A DNA stretch of 60,925 nucleotides. Origin: Phoronis australis. Lineage: Eukaryota > Phoronida > Phoronidae. The stretch lies in assembly GCA_002633005.1 (NCBI GenBank), contig NMRA01000229.1, forward strand, positions 332,698 through 393,622, written 5' to 3'. Below, piece after piece: positions 44,626 through 56,548 of the stretch. The notes below the pieces were generated by a model. The model was given only the letters and a program-made list of their open reading frames with translations. It was not told the DNA's origin and ran no database searches. Both the position numbers and the translations under genes were made by a program. The first letter of the stretch is position 1; every line of letters starts with the position of its first letter.

Positions 44626-46654
44626 GTAAGTTTCATATTTTTTCGCTTTGCATGCCATGCCAGTGTCTGTAAGAGTAAACAAAACATGATTTATACCACA
44701 GACGTTCTCAGCTTCTGATCGTCGCCAATGGCCAATACAAATTGGGCACACAATATACTACAAGATATGACACTCGGGATTCGCCCATATCAAACACAAA
44801 ACTCAATAAATGAACACAAAACAGGGTCCAACAAACCACGAGCATAAATAAAAATATTTCCAGGTGATCAGTGCAATGGGCCCACATGCGAGGCCTGCGC
44901 ACGTCTGGTACAACGTGTATCAGACCGCCTGCAATTATTTTATATTTATTATAAACCACGAGCAATATATCTTTCTCCTGGTAGTGAACCACCCGTGGGA
45001 TTCCTTGTCCCGAGTGTCATACCTTGTGGTATTATATACAGAGGATGAGGACACCTTTGAATTGCTCATGGTTTGCCGAACCCTTGTTTTGTGTAAATTT
45101 ATTGGGTTTCGCATTTGATATGGACGGCTGTAGTGACCCAGTGAAGCACACATGAAATTTTTAGTCCTGAGTGTCATACTGTGTGGTATATTTGTATAGT
45201 GTATTGGGTACGATCAGAAGCTGAGGACGTTTGAGTAAAACCACAGGCGTCATCAGCCTCTGAGTCTGACCGCCCCAAATACACTATAATACAAAAAGGT
45301 CGGACACTCGATTTTTGTGTGAAGTGAAGCACTCATGGAATTACTAGTTCCGAGTGTTATGCCTTGTGGTAGGCCTATTATTAACGATGATCAGAAGTTG
45401 AGGATGCCTGTGATTTACAACAGGGGGGGAGGAATTTCCCGATGACCCATAAGTTAACCATATTATAAACATAAAGGTTGGACACTGAAATTTTGCCAAG
45501 CCTAGGCTGCCAGCTTCAACTGTTCTAAATCCAAGTAAAATCTGTGTGCACCTCCCTCAGACTGGTATTGCATAAACAGGGCTATTCCTGACCACATTTG
45601 AACCAGTGTCCTTTGGGTGCCCCTGATGATAAAAATTATGTCTTTTTCAAAAAGTTGTGTCTGGCAGACTTTGTGTAATTAAGTGGTAACATACTGAGTT
45701 AGGGATTTTTTGGTTTTAAACAAGGTCATTTTATAAACCCAGAGTTAAAATACATTAAAAGCGAAATTAAATTATGTAAGCGACACTCATCCAGCATTTC
45801 GTGGGCGGACTAAAACAAGAGCTTTGGAATTGCTTCGGCACTGTTTATGAAAAATCCGGATTTGTATGACAGTGATCTGCCATGAACGTCAAAAAATAAC
45901 CTTGATGGGCTTCAACATTTTTGTTTGTAAATCACCTCTCGAAGGCAGTTTTAATATGATAAAGTGAAAGAAGGTATTCAAAAAATTGTTTGGTGTTGAT
46001 TTCGTTTAGTTCCATGCACATTTGAGTAGAAAATACTAAGCCAACCAATGTTTAAAGTCCAGCCTTTATGTTTTAATATGTAGCCCAGTGAGTGACCTCA
46101 TTGGTGATCGAGGAACAGATAAACTGAAAACTGAAGTGTCTGGTTCATATTTGCCAGTTTCACGCCAGCATGACTCTATTTGACTTTTTTAAAGTATGAT
46201 AACAAAGAATATTTCTGGCTAAGCAATTGAATGTAGCTCCTGAACATCAGTTTTCATGAAACACCTGCTAGTATAGAAAAATTGGGAACATTGCAGGGGG
46301 GCGGGTTCCTCTTTGTTTGAATTTTTTGCTTATTTGCGTAACTCTTTTTAAGGATTTCTTCATAAAATTAGTTAAGTTCAGAGTTTACATAGCTGATCTA
46401 GGAATGAAGTGAACTTGAAAATTTGCTTCTGTAGCCAGTTTCTCCCATGCAAAGTTGCTTTTCTTAAGTTTGAATTCGACCTCCGAAACTGTGCTGTGGG
46501 GCTTTAAAGATGGTTATGAACCTCTATCTATTTTTATATGCCCATTTTACATGTTCTATCTCATTTTAGTTGTTTGAAAACGAAACTCCAAATGCCCAAA
46601 TATCAAAATCCAAAACAATGCAGGCTATTGGTTATATAATGAAACGTAAACAAT

Positions 46655-47228
46655 CCCCGTTTTGTTGCTGTGTTTACTTCTTTGACAACATTGCTGACCT
46701 TGTGCATGCGCGGCATCGTTCAATAGAAGGGGCACTCAGCCTCATCTCCAAGCCTCAAGATGGTGCTGATCAGTTAAGCCATTTGAGGCTTGGTAATGGG
46801 AAATGAAATGTGTCAGAATTTTCACAGAAATTGTCGGAATGTCATAAGCAATTTGGAAATTTTCTGCAGTTTTATATAAAAATAAAACTAATGGTATATT
46901 GTAGCAATTTAGATCTAAATTATTGCAAAAATGATGTATTTTGTTTCAAAAACACATTAATACTATTCATAAATAAGAATTGAAAAAGAAGTACAACCTT
47001 TACTTCAGACAATAACTTAAACAATGCCTTCTGTCGCTTGAATGGCTGCAATGTGAAAATAATTACCATCGGTCTTTGTTCAATGACGTCAAGGCATCGG
47101 TCAATCATTGTGCAGAAAGTAATTCATATAACCAAGCCTCAAATGGCTAAACCCATAAGCGCCATCTTGAGGCTTGGGGACAAAGTTGAAAAGGTCACAT
47201 CAGTGTCAATTGTGTGTAAACACAGAGC
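46655..47228. repeat. Fold-back repeat with two CCAAGCCTC hairpins
   Basis: Two 45-bp palindromic units (46,748-46,792 and 47,132-47,176), each CCAAGCCTCAA...GAGGCTTGG. Wider inverted arms share TTTTGTTGCTGTGTTTAC and GCTGACCTT-type stretches on the far sides. MITE-like, in the intron between exons j and k. Confidence 0.6.
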
Positions 47229-47585
47229 AAAACCATCAATTGATGCTCATAAGACTTTTTGTAAGATTGTGAAGTATTTTTTAGGAATTTAAAAATGGTA
47301 AAAAATAGACAATAGACATTTTGGGAAGAAATGGGATGAATAAAAAGTCGTTTCTGAAAATATTTATTACAAGAATCTAAAGTCCTACAACCAGCTGTAA
47401 TACTTGTGTTTAGAAAGAGTGAAACATTTATATCTTGCAGATTATACATTGCAAATAAGTTTCTTGTTGGAATGATATGCAGTGTCTTTAGGTAATTCTT
47501 ATTATGCATAACTTATCTGGAAAATGTATAGTGGAGTCTTTTAGTTTGTACTCAAAGATACTAAGCAGTTTTTGTTTTATTTCAG

Positions 47586-47707
47586 GGATTGTGGTCAAGG
47601 AGCACAGTAATGCTAATGCAAACTTTATAGTAAAAGAGGCACCATGTTCCGAAACGCTGGAGACAGGGAGGGAGGGTGAAGACTGTGTGAAGCTGCCAGT
47701 CCACTAA
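47586..47707 (+). CDS. Downstream exon k with stop codon
   Basis: 122 bp; acceptor TTTTGTTTTATTTCAG. G from exon j plus GG gives Gly, then IVVKEHSNANANFIVKEAPC, SETLETGREGEDCVKLPVH and stop. The phase match with exon j and the poly(A) signal about 100 bases later support it. The product is acidic, without a recognised domain. Confidence 0.7.
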
Positions 47708-47806
47708 TAAGCCCGAGACAGTTTTGTTAAAAATAATTAGTTTCTTAGTTGTTATTTGTATAATTCATAATTTTTTGTAAGTATTTTACCTGAGCAGTTT
47801 CATAGT

Positions 47807-47812
47807 AATAAA
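47807..47812 (+). terminator. Poly(A) signal after exon k
   Basis: AATAAA in TAGTAATAAAAGTATT, about 100 bases after the stop codon of exon k. Confidence 0.55.
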
Positions 47813-47857
47813 AGTATTAAAGAACAAGAGTCTTTTCTTCTTGTAAGTCACAGCTAG

Positions 47858-48120
47858 TGTACTGGCTTAATAGGAGCCCATCAATGGCCCTGTACTGGGC
47901 CAACACAATCTGTCAATACTGGCCCTTTACAGGGCCGAAACCGGTTATTGGTGTACTGGCCCAGTAATGGCGTGGTACTGGTCCTTTACTGGCTCGATAC
48001 CGCAATCTTGTATCGGGGCCAATACGGGGAAGGTGTGCAGAATGTTATTGGGCCAGTACTGGCCTACATCATTGGGCCAATACAGAAGACATTTCAGGGC
48101 CAGTATTGGCCCAGTACCTG
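47858..48120. repeat. GGCCAGTA-motif repeat cluster 2
   Basis: About ten degenerate units built on TGGGCCAGTACTGGCCCA, for example GTACTGGGCCAAC, TTGGGCCAGTACTGGCC, CATTGGGCCAATACAG and GGGCCAGTATTGGCCCAGTA. Units are partly self-complementary and occur in both directions with irregular spacing. Confidence 0.75.
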
Positions 48121-48585
48121 CATGTTTACTAACAATCTGGAGTAACGGAGCCGGCTGATCTAGGCAACGTTGAAATTCGACAGGGTTTCGGCGCAATTAG
48201 GACCCCTTTCAGTTCTGACTAAATCTCGAAAAATATCTTCACAAGTGCAATACCTAAAGAAATAATTAGCGGCTAGGCGCAATAACGCCATAACAAATTT
48301 GAAAAAACGCTATTCGATTGAACTGCATAACAATCACTTATGTTACCGGGATTCAATAGCTATGAGGCGAGATTCCTTTTGACGAACATCAAAAACGAGG
48401 TTAATCCTTAGCATGGCACCAGAGTAGAAAAATGAATATTTTTTAAAAATTAGTCCTGTTATGGAGAAGAAGATTTAGTTTGTGGAGAGTGAAACTGATT
48501 AAATATTTTAATTTTGTTAAGCAAATAACCAAGAGCCATACTATTTGTATATAGCTAAAACTCATGATTATCGCCTCCAGTTAAG

Positions 48586-48710
48586 TAGCGCTAGGAACTC
48601 GTTAAAAGCAAGACTTCGCGAAACTACGTCAGACATTGTCGTAAATTTTCAATGAGAATACCTGACTTTGATTAGATTTTAGCTAGGTCCTAGCGTAGGT
48701 CCCATTGTTA
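48586..48710. repeat. GCTAGGACCT MITE, copy 2
   Basis: AGCGCTAGGAACTCG ... AGCGTAGGTCCCATTG, co-linear with 30,887-31,010 including AAGCAAGACTTCGCG and TAGATTTTAGCTAGG. Shared flank ACTGAACG follows in both copies. Confidence 0.8.
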
Positions 48711-48964
48711 CTGAACGCACGCCCGGTTATATCCGTTTACTTGTAGGGTACGTAGCTTGAAAACAAGTATTTATTCTTCACTCCCTGTAATTTGGTTATG
48801 ATGCCATTGTTACAAGAGACACCTCCCAACATCACAATATTCCACAGGTGACACATCTAAGGTTACCACAAGACATTCAAGATACAAGTCCTCTGCCATA
48901 TTTTAGAAGTCAATTTTTTTCTGAAAAACTTAAGAGCAGATATAACCTCCATGGGTATTCAATA

Positions 48965-49072
48965 TAGTATGTCTATCTGGGACAGTGTTCAAGATAGTAT
49001 GTCTATCTGGGACAGTGTTCAAGATAGTATGTCTATCTGGGACAGTGTTCAAGATATTATGTCTATCTGGGA
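48965..49072. repeat. 30-bp minisatellite, about 3.6 copies
   Basis: Unit AGTATGTCTATCTGGGACAG plus TGTTCAAGAT. As 30 is a multiple of three the frame stays open and would read MSIWDSVQD repeatedly, but there are no splice borders and no flanking coding signal. Confidence 0.88.
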
Positions 49073-49139
49073 CTACGTTGACAGAAATTTGGTGTTAGGC
49101 TCACAGTTCGCAATTGCTGAAAAGGTTCAGTAGCCACGT

Positions 49140-52100
49140 GCATTATGAACGCATCACAGTCTAGAATTATACATAGCAATCTCGATAAATTCCGGTTTTG
49201 TGTGTATCCCCAGGGAATTTGGGCCATTGCGCAAGTGATATTTGATTATTTTTCCGATAAATCCATGTAGAGCGTACGTCAAGACCAATTCTCTGACTTT
49301 GTCAGTTTTCACGGAACCCTGGATTACGTTGTACTACTTGAATGAATTCCATATTACTCCAGCGAGGAGTTTTTGTCGGCAAAATCATGGGTTATGAATT
49401 TGGGTTTCTGATAGGGAATAGTATCACATGTTGCTTTTAAATTTTAGGACTGTCTTGCTTCTAACCACTGAGAAATATACAGTGGGAGACAAATTGGAAT
49501 TAAGGGTATTTTCGACTGCCAAATCCATACGACCAGAAAGCGCTGCCATCAACATACAGAACCACATGTACTGTAGCTGTCAGTAACACTAATATCACAG
49601 TAAAAAGAATGGGCCTAAAATAGACCACGTACATGTACATGTAGGTGTCCTGTTTCGGACAGTTTTAAAATCTGTATTTTAATGGCAATCAACGTATGCT
49701 TATTTAGAGCTTTATAGGCCGAAACGCTCCTATCCACGGCTCTGATGCCATAGCCAACAAGTTCTGCACAGGAGACAGTTATGATACACCGCGTCAAAGA
49801 CCTTTGTCTGTTCTAAGAATACGACACGAGCTTCCCCTCTACAAGCTGGACAACAGGTAATCTGTAACATGGATCAGAGTTATACCTGTGGATTGTCCAC
49901 GTCCAAATCCATGTTTTGAAGTACATGAAAAAGAGTATACATGTAGCATTTGAATCTCTGATAGTACTGTATATCTTTGTTAGATGAGCTCCAGTTACAA
50001 TCATGCATAAATGAATGTTTTGCAATTCATACATCACAACGATTCTATAAGTGGACTATGTTTTCATGTTGTTTGTACAAAGTAAACTGCTGTTGTGCTG
50101 CCGGTGTCTCCGTACAGAACTGCATTGGCTGCATACTTATGTACTCGGAAAAACTAAAGCGCTCTAGAACGAAGCATTTCACATTGCAAAAACATTTATA
50201 GCCCCAAAATCCAGAACAATACTCTATGACACCTAACAAAGTAGTCGACGCATTTTATATAAGTGTTAAAACATGCTTTGTAACATCTTGTAATTACCGA
50301 CAAAGACGCCTACATGTAGCGCTCTGCCTCAGTGCGGATTCTGCAGTACCCGAGCCGTTGTCTCATATAATCTACAGTAGATTCTCTTTGAGAAATACCA
50401 ATAAATACTTACATTTACAGGCATACATGCCTTTAGATCCAAAATTATTATTTTTTATTCTCGAAGTGTGCAACAGTTCTTTTTTCAAAGTTAACACATA
50501 CATGTATGTTCCATTTCCAACACCAATTATGTAACATGTTTAGCATCATTTGTAAATGCAAACTGCCTTCGCTGCTTGGAAAAGAACTAAATCACCTTTG
50601 TAAAAAAGCAGCGCCAATTTCAACCTCCAATATCAATATCCTTTTCACACTGGTTTAGATCAATAACTAAGTCATCTTGATTGACATCAAACCAAGCTAT
50701 TTTGTCGTCACCTGCCAGTTTAATGCAGGCTTCTGTATGCGCATTACAAAGCCTTGGCAGTAGAGAGAAATTTTCCAACAATTCTCACCTAAGTCAACTT
50801 ATACAACAACAATTTTCTACCTAAAATACCAAGCGCTTTTTACACAACCAAAAGGTGGCATGTAATGTGTGTTTTTTAAATTATTTTGGACAACTGAAGT
50901 TAGAGTGAAACCATGGTGGGAGCAGGGCCTATCCCTTCGGAGGCCATTTTGCTCTTCAACCAATTTGTTATTAAAATCCCAAAACTCCATACGTCTGTCA
51001 TTTAAAAGACAGAAACCTTGCTGACACTGAACAATAAGCTAACTGTCCTGTAATTCAAAGGAATACTTATATATTTTTAGGTAGCTTATAGGTATTGGAT
51101 CAGTAATTGCATTGCACCACATGGATAGAAGTTTACAATGTACCTGAAGGCAGAACCAAATTAAATAAATTCATTAACTAAAAAATGAAACAGGTAATAA
51201 TTTTTTCAAAACTTCATTCGGCATGTATGTCGTAAGTTATTTTTGTCCTCCGGTGAGAGGACACAGATTTAAAAAAAAAACACCGGTGATAAAACAAAAG
51301 TCACAAAATGAATGGATTATGGCAGTTAACTGTCGCAGGGAGATGGCTTTTTCCAAAGATCTGTAATGGAAATTAAAGAATCAACTCTCTCCAAGTTCTC
51401 TAGAAGTTTTCCTTGCCATGAACTAATTAGTTACTAAGCAGTTAAAGGGAACTGAAAGGTCACTTGACATGGACTTTATGTGGTACGAGATTTGTTGGGT
51501 TGTCAAACCTCATCAAATTTGGTGGGTTTTTGAAACTCATTGCACTTGCTGACGCCCTGCAACTTAGAGGTGGAAATTATTTTGTCATGTATCAGATAGA
51601 TCTTAAACGTCATCTTGTGCGTCTTTGGAAATCCCGCTTGTATTGAGGTGCTGATTTATGACGTATGCCATTAAGAGCATTAATTAAAACCATTTCCGGT
51701 GGATCGTACGTGAAAAATATACAAAGCGTTTCAGATTCATGCTCAACTATTCTTTATATGGCTGTAATCCAATGAAAGGCGCCCTAAATAATCATTTTAA
51801 GGTTCCAATTTTAATCCATGAGAAAACGGTGTTCTCATCGTAAGACAAAGCTTTCTAAGATTTTTATCAAGTTTCCTGTAATACTTTACTACCGAACATG
51901 GCATTATTCTTCTTATGGTCTAAATTTCCTGAGAATTGCTTGCAAAAATGCAAAAAAAAACAAATGGTAGGGCTACCCTTACTTTTTGGTAGTTTAATGA
52001 CCTGTTAAAGTTGTTTTGTGAAACAAACTCTATGTCTTCAAAGGTATTCGACAGTTTAAGTAGATCGGAGGGGGGATATTTGGTCAAAACCAACATTGAG

Positions 52101-52213
52101 AAATTATAATTCTTTTTAACAAACTTAAAAAATGAAGATGATATTGATGTTTATCAACACTGAGGTCTTTTTTGCCAGTCCAGATCTGATGCCGGTAGAA
52201 GATGAGCCTCGTG
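49140..52213. other. No gene seen
   Basis: AT-rich 3-kb stretch with ACATGTACATGTAGG near 49,630. Short open frames on both strands lack splice support or recognised homology. Confidence 0.45.
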
Positions 52214-52221
52214 TACGTGTG

Positions 52222-52252
<31 letters not shown>

Positions 52253-52262
52253 TTGTGTGTTA

Positions 52263-52293
<31 letters not shown>

Positions 52294-52298
52294 CGCGT
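52214..52298. repeat. (GTGC)n-(GT)n compound microsatellite
   Basis: About nine GTGC units, then GT dinucleotides with a TAG interruption. Alternating purine-pyrimidine throughout, so Z-DNA-prone. Confidence 0.95.
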
Positions 52299-53340
52299 TT
52301 GCCACCACTGGCAATTTTAGTTTTGTTGTTATTTTCTACATGTATATTTACCAAATTCTTGGATAGATTTTCATGAATTTTGGCTGATACGTTTCTGTTA
52401 TGGAGACTTTCCATTTTCTTGCGGACTCTACGTACATGTACAGTAATCAGCGCCCCTTGTAGTGGCAATTTATGTTATTCGTTGTGTCAAACTGCTTGAA
52501 CGATCATCACAAAGCTTTTTCGGATATGTTGCTATTGGGATGATATTTGATGTTGATTGTTGACTTGTCTTTCTCCAGTGGCCCCTCTTGGTGGCAATTT
52601 AGTATGCCTTTGTATCGACCAAGTTCCTTGATGCATTTTGATTAAATACGACAAATAGTTTTTTTATTATGTTAGACAACGACAATTCCCAGTTTGGACA
52701 AGATTCAACATATTCTGCGCCCGCTAGAGGCCATTTTTCTTATTGCTGGCATCTGCCTCTTTGTCCTCCAAATAGTGACTGAAGGATAAAATTTTATTCA
52801 CGTGCTTCTATTAAGGAGATGATCGTGACTGGCACCGGTTTTCTGGTGTTTCCTGCCACATCAGTTTCCGGTGCAGCAATAGATGTATCTACCAAATTCT
52901 TAAAGTTAGCGAAAATTTGTAAAATTTGGTGTATGTTTTCCAAATGAGTGTCTGATTACTGTCGCATCCTCTGGTAACAATTTATGTTGTAGATATGGCT
53001 ATTTGTAGATGTGGCTACATGTATGTGTCTAGTAAGCTTCTTGATGGATGAAATTTGGCAAATGAAATGTCAATGATATGACGGTGATTGCCTTGTTTAA
53101 GATAAATGTGATGTTTACTGCACCATCTTGTGTTATTTATATTTTATAGTGTTCCATAATGTTTATGAACGCACCTAGAAGCATACCGTTAGTGGTCATG
53201 GTGACAAAAATTTGTAATATTATGTTGAATATGGTTTCATTGTTGCTTCTTTTTATCTCCATTAGATGTATTTGTTGCCCCAAGATTCCGCTCTGTGAAA
53301 ACACAGGTTCTGTGTATTTAAACGTACATCAAGAATGTAG

Positions 53341-54215
53341 GATTTCTCCGAAGTTACAATGGATATGAAAGACAGACGAATGACTGTTCAACATTTGGCA
53401 AACACTGTTTGCTTCAGCAATGTGTCCGTCTCTAAAATTTTGAGTAAAGATTTGGGCATGAGTAAGCTGAGTGCACGATGGGTGTCAAGAATGTTAACTT
53501 GGGATCAGAAAATTAGCAGAATGCAAATTTCAAAAGAAATTCTAAGAAGATTCCAAGCAGATTCAGCTAAATTTTCCAGAAGATTTGTAACCCAGGATGA
53601 GACATGGGTCCACTACTTTGACATGAAATCAAAATAACAAAATAAACAATTGAAGCACGAAGCCTGAGAATGTTAAGTTGGGTGCCTCTGCGAGCAAAGT
53701 TATAGCCTCTGTGTTCAAGAACAGCGAAGGTATTCTGATGATCGAAAACTTGCAACGAAGACATATGGTTACTGGGAATTATTATGCATTACTTTTGGAA
53801 AAACTCAAAAAAGCAATCAAGGAAAAGAGACGCGGGATGTTTCGGGATGGAGTGTAGTTGCTTCAAGACAACGCACCTGCAAATACTGCCCAAGTTGCGT
53901 TGGCTGAAGGAACTAGATGTGGCTTTGAAATCCTTCGGCACCCCGCCGATTCTCCAGATTTGGCCCGTCTGATTTTTATTTGTTTCCACAATTGAAGGCC
54001 TACCTACATGTACAGTATGTGAGCAATGATGACGTCATGAACGCCGTGGAGGAGTATTTTGAGGGGCTCAACAAAAGTTTCTTATACGAAGGCATCGCAA
54101 AACTGGAGCACAGATGAAAGAAATGCATTGATGTAACGGGAGATTATACTGGAAAATAAAAGCCCAAATTAGTTGCTATCTCGTTGTTTTCTGGGTGAGA
54201 CCTAGAACATATTGA
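53341..54215 (+). mobile_element. Decayed mariner transposon (3' part)
   Basis: Frame 53359-53637 reads MTVQHLANTVCFSNVSVSKI (helix-turn-helix) and VTQDETWVHYFDMKSK, the mariner first catalytic Asp motif. After stops and shifts, LLQDNAPANTAQVA (second Asp, near 53,858), GPSDFYLFPQLKAYLH and NAVEEYFEGLNKSFLYEGI follow. The 3' end carries TATTGAACCACCCTCGTA, a mariner-type terminus. No matching 5' terminus found; inactive. Confidence 0.85.
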
Positions 54216-54360
54216 ACCACCCTCGTAGACGAACGTAGAACACATGGAACAAAATACTGTACATGTAAGTAGTATCTAACATAAGCATTAAAATATTTAG
54301 ACATTACGAACATATCAAGAATAAAAACATGCACAGATATAGAAATCAGAAGCAACGAGA

Positions 54361-54763
54361 TTAATGAAGCGATGCGTGAAAATTTACATTGCTTAAGAGG
54401 AATTCATTGAGAAAAAGGTCGAAGTGTGAACTACCATTTAATAATAAGGAATCTTTAGTAGGGATGTTATTACAGGAACTGAAAGCATTTACAATTATTA
54501 GTTTGTTTTCATTGAGTCCACGGAAGTGTGAGTTTCTCGGGTATTCCTTCAATGAGGACACATTTGAAGAAAACATGGAGATAAGATTGATGGTCACAGC
54601 ATTTACAGTTTGGAGAGACATTACTAAATTTGTGCCTAAACATGCCGGAGTTGAGGAAAAGACCGCATCTCGAATCGGTACAATGACATATTTCGTTTTC
54701 GCGGGGAAGCCAGTATAATGTCAGGGGCATTGAGTTGTCAAAATTAGGAAAACCAATTTTCAT
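54361..54763 (-). pseudogene. LINE polyprotein C-terminal fragment (zinc-knuckle-like)
   Basis: Minus-strand frames read MFRHKFSNVSPNCKCCD, SYLHVFFKCVLIEGIP and, in a shifted frame, FRGLNENKLIIVNAFSSC. The C-x-C-C ... H-x-F-x-x-C spacing matches the Cys/His region after the reverse transcriptase of L1/Tx1-type LINEs. Frame shifts mark it as dead. Sub-family not determined. Confidence 0.48.
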
Positions 54764-54769
54764 ACTCTT

Positions 54770-55717
54770 AAAATATTTGCTTTCCTTAACCTAATGCTGG
54801 TGTATTTTCAAATCATCATTCACTAATTCAAGAGTATCGTAAGTTATTCCTAACAATGGCAAAAAGAAAGCGAAAGAGCAAATCTTTTATAAAACAATTG
54901 AAATTCAGTTTCTAGAACAAATGTCCTACAGTATGTGTTTGTCACACGATTTTCGGTGGTTCTTGGGTGTTATCTCGGACCTTATTTGACTCCACGCAGT
55001 ATCTACATGTACATGTATACTGTCGCCAGAAAAAAACTGACGCTTTTTGTTGTGAACGATGATTGAAAGTACACACTACCGATGAAGTTTCTCATGCACA
55101 TGCCTGAACTAAGGCAAAATGAATTAGGAGGAGGGCTAAATTCGTGGGCGAGCAAATAACCATTGAAAACGAATATTTTTCAAAGGGGCGTCTTCCGATC
55201 ATTGCCTTCAGGAAAGTAGGACAGCTGCCGTGAATGCTTGTTATTAGCGTAGCAGTCGACGGTTTCTTTCTTTTTGTCTTTTTATTAGTTTTTGTCTTCA
55301 TTTCTTTCCCTTATGGTCCACCCCTTTATTTTGTTCTTCATGCCTGCGGATGGGAGGTGGAACGATCCACAGACCAATCCAAACTAAAAATGTTATAGAT
55401 CAGTGAATCATTATTCATCTTTGGGTGTAATTGAACTGTTTTTAAAATTTTAAAATTACGTACGCGCGAATTCTTTTTCTGTAAATCATGGGGGCTCTAG
55501 CCCCCAGCTTCCTGTGTTTCCGACAGCTCTGCTACAGAAGGGTCAAATTTTGAGGCCAAAACTAAACAAAATAGTGGCTTGTGAGGGGTGGCTAATCCGA
55601 GCGCTGGGCTAACGTAGCGATACAAAGAGCAAACATTTTCTGATTTACATTTGTAACATTTATTACCGCATGTGATCAAGATAAATGTTTATAATTTCCG
55701 TTTTTCATTCGTTCCAG
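54770..55717. other. No gene seen
   Basis: Contains the 16-nt palindrome GGGGGCTCTAGCCCCC near 55,489 and ACATGTACATGTATAC near 55,004. No supported coding sequence. Confidence 0.5.
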
Positions 55718-55908
55718 GTTTTCCGAATGTTCTCTCAGAAATTGACAGTACGCACGTAAAAGTTACGAGACCTTCAGTCGCAGGGAATAACCAACATATT
55801 GTATCTGCGAGAGATTCTGCACATGTAACTTCAAAAAACACTTGTACAACAATTGTACTTAAATATTGTGAATTGTTGACCAATTGGCGTTCCTTAAAAG
55901 GGAGTTAA
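55718..55908 (+). pseudogene. Harbinger (HARBI1-like) transposase fragment
   Basis: After a TTCGTTCCAG acceptor-like site the frame reads GFPNVLSEIDSTHVKVTRPS and SARDSAHVTSKNTC, stopping at 55908. GFPN-V-x-x-ID-x-THV with a following RPS is the catalytic-Asp region of PIF/Harbinger DDE transposases. The usual Gly after the Asp is Ser, and the later catalytic residues are absent. AATAAA overlaps the end. Truncated relic. Confidence 0.72.
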
Positions 55909-56343
55909 ATAAAACACATTCATGAATGATCTGTTTAATATTTGTTTTATTCTGGATAGCTATAATAATTAAATTAATACTAAACAAGTGTAAAAAATTG
56001 AACTATCTCTCAATTAAAACAGTCAAAAATTCTTCAAAAAACAATGTCAAACGACTTTAAATAATTTACAAACACATCATGAATTAGGAAACACCTAACG
56101 AAAATAGAGAGATGAAATTACAATCAGACTACTTATTTTAGATAAAAATCAATTAAAACATTTTAAATTTGTAACCATAATTCATACATAGACTAACAAA
56201 CAGTAAGTAAAAGTAAATTAAGACATTTTTAAGTTGATAATTAGTATTCGTGTTTGTAACACCGAAATACAATTCTCATCCCCACCCTCTTTTCGGCCGA
56301 AACACAAAAACGTTATATTTATAAAACAAACCCTTTGTGAGTT

Positions 56344-56548
56344 TCATTCTTGGTCAGGTCCAATCCCAATGTTCGGGAAGTCTCTGAGAATTTCATTAGA
56401 TATTTGAAATTTTATCAGCAAAAGCACTTCTTTTTCTTGCTTCAGCAAATCTAAATGTAATTTCAACTGTTCCTTGTCCAATCTCGTGTTTTCAACACGG
56501 CTAAATCTACAAGGTATTTTCTTGATTTTTGTGTCACTGTAAACGAAG
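56344..56548 (-). pseudogene. Probable last exon of the Harbinger accessory (Myb/SANT-type) ORF
   Basis: Minus-strand reading after a TTCGTTTACAG acceptor: DTKIKKIPCRFSRVENTRLD, KEQLKLHLDLLKQEKEVLLL and IKFQISNEILRDFPN, then stop. The Leu/Lys/Glu helix is typical of the C-terminal coil of the DNA-binding partner that Harbinger elements carry convergent to the transposase. It converges with 55718-55908, as in such elements. The SANT domain itself is not visible. It could instead be an unrelated host exon. Confidence 0.45.

Noticed and set aside
47858-48120. CRISPR-like array
   Set aside because: Units are degenerate, self-complementary and irregularly spaced, and the context is an intron-bearing animal genome.
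52084-52468. His/Thr-Ala-rich minus-strand open frames
   Set aside because: Direct translation of the GT/GTGC microsatellite.
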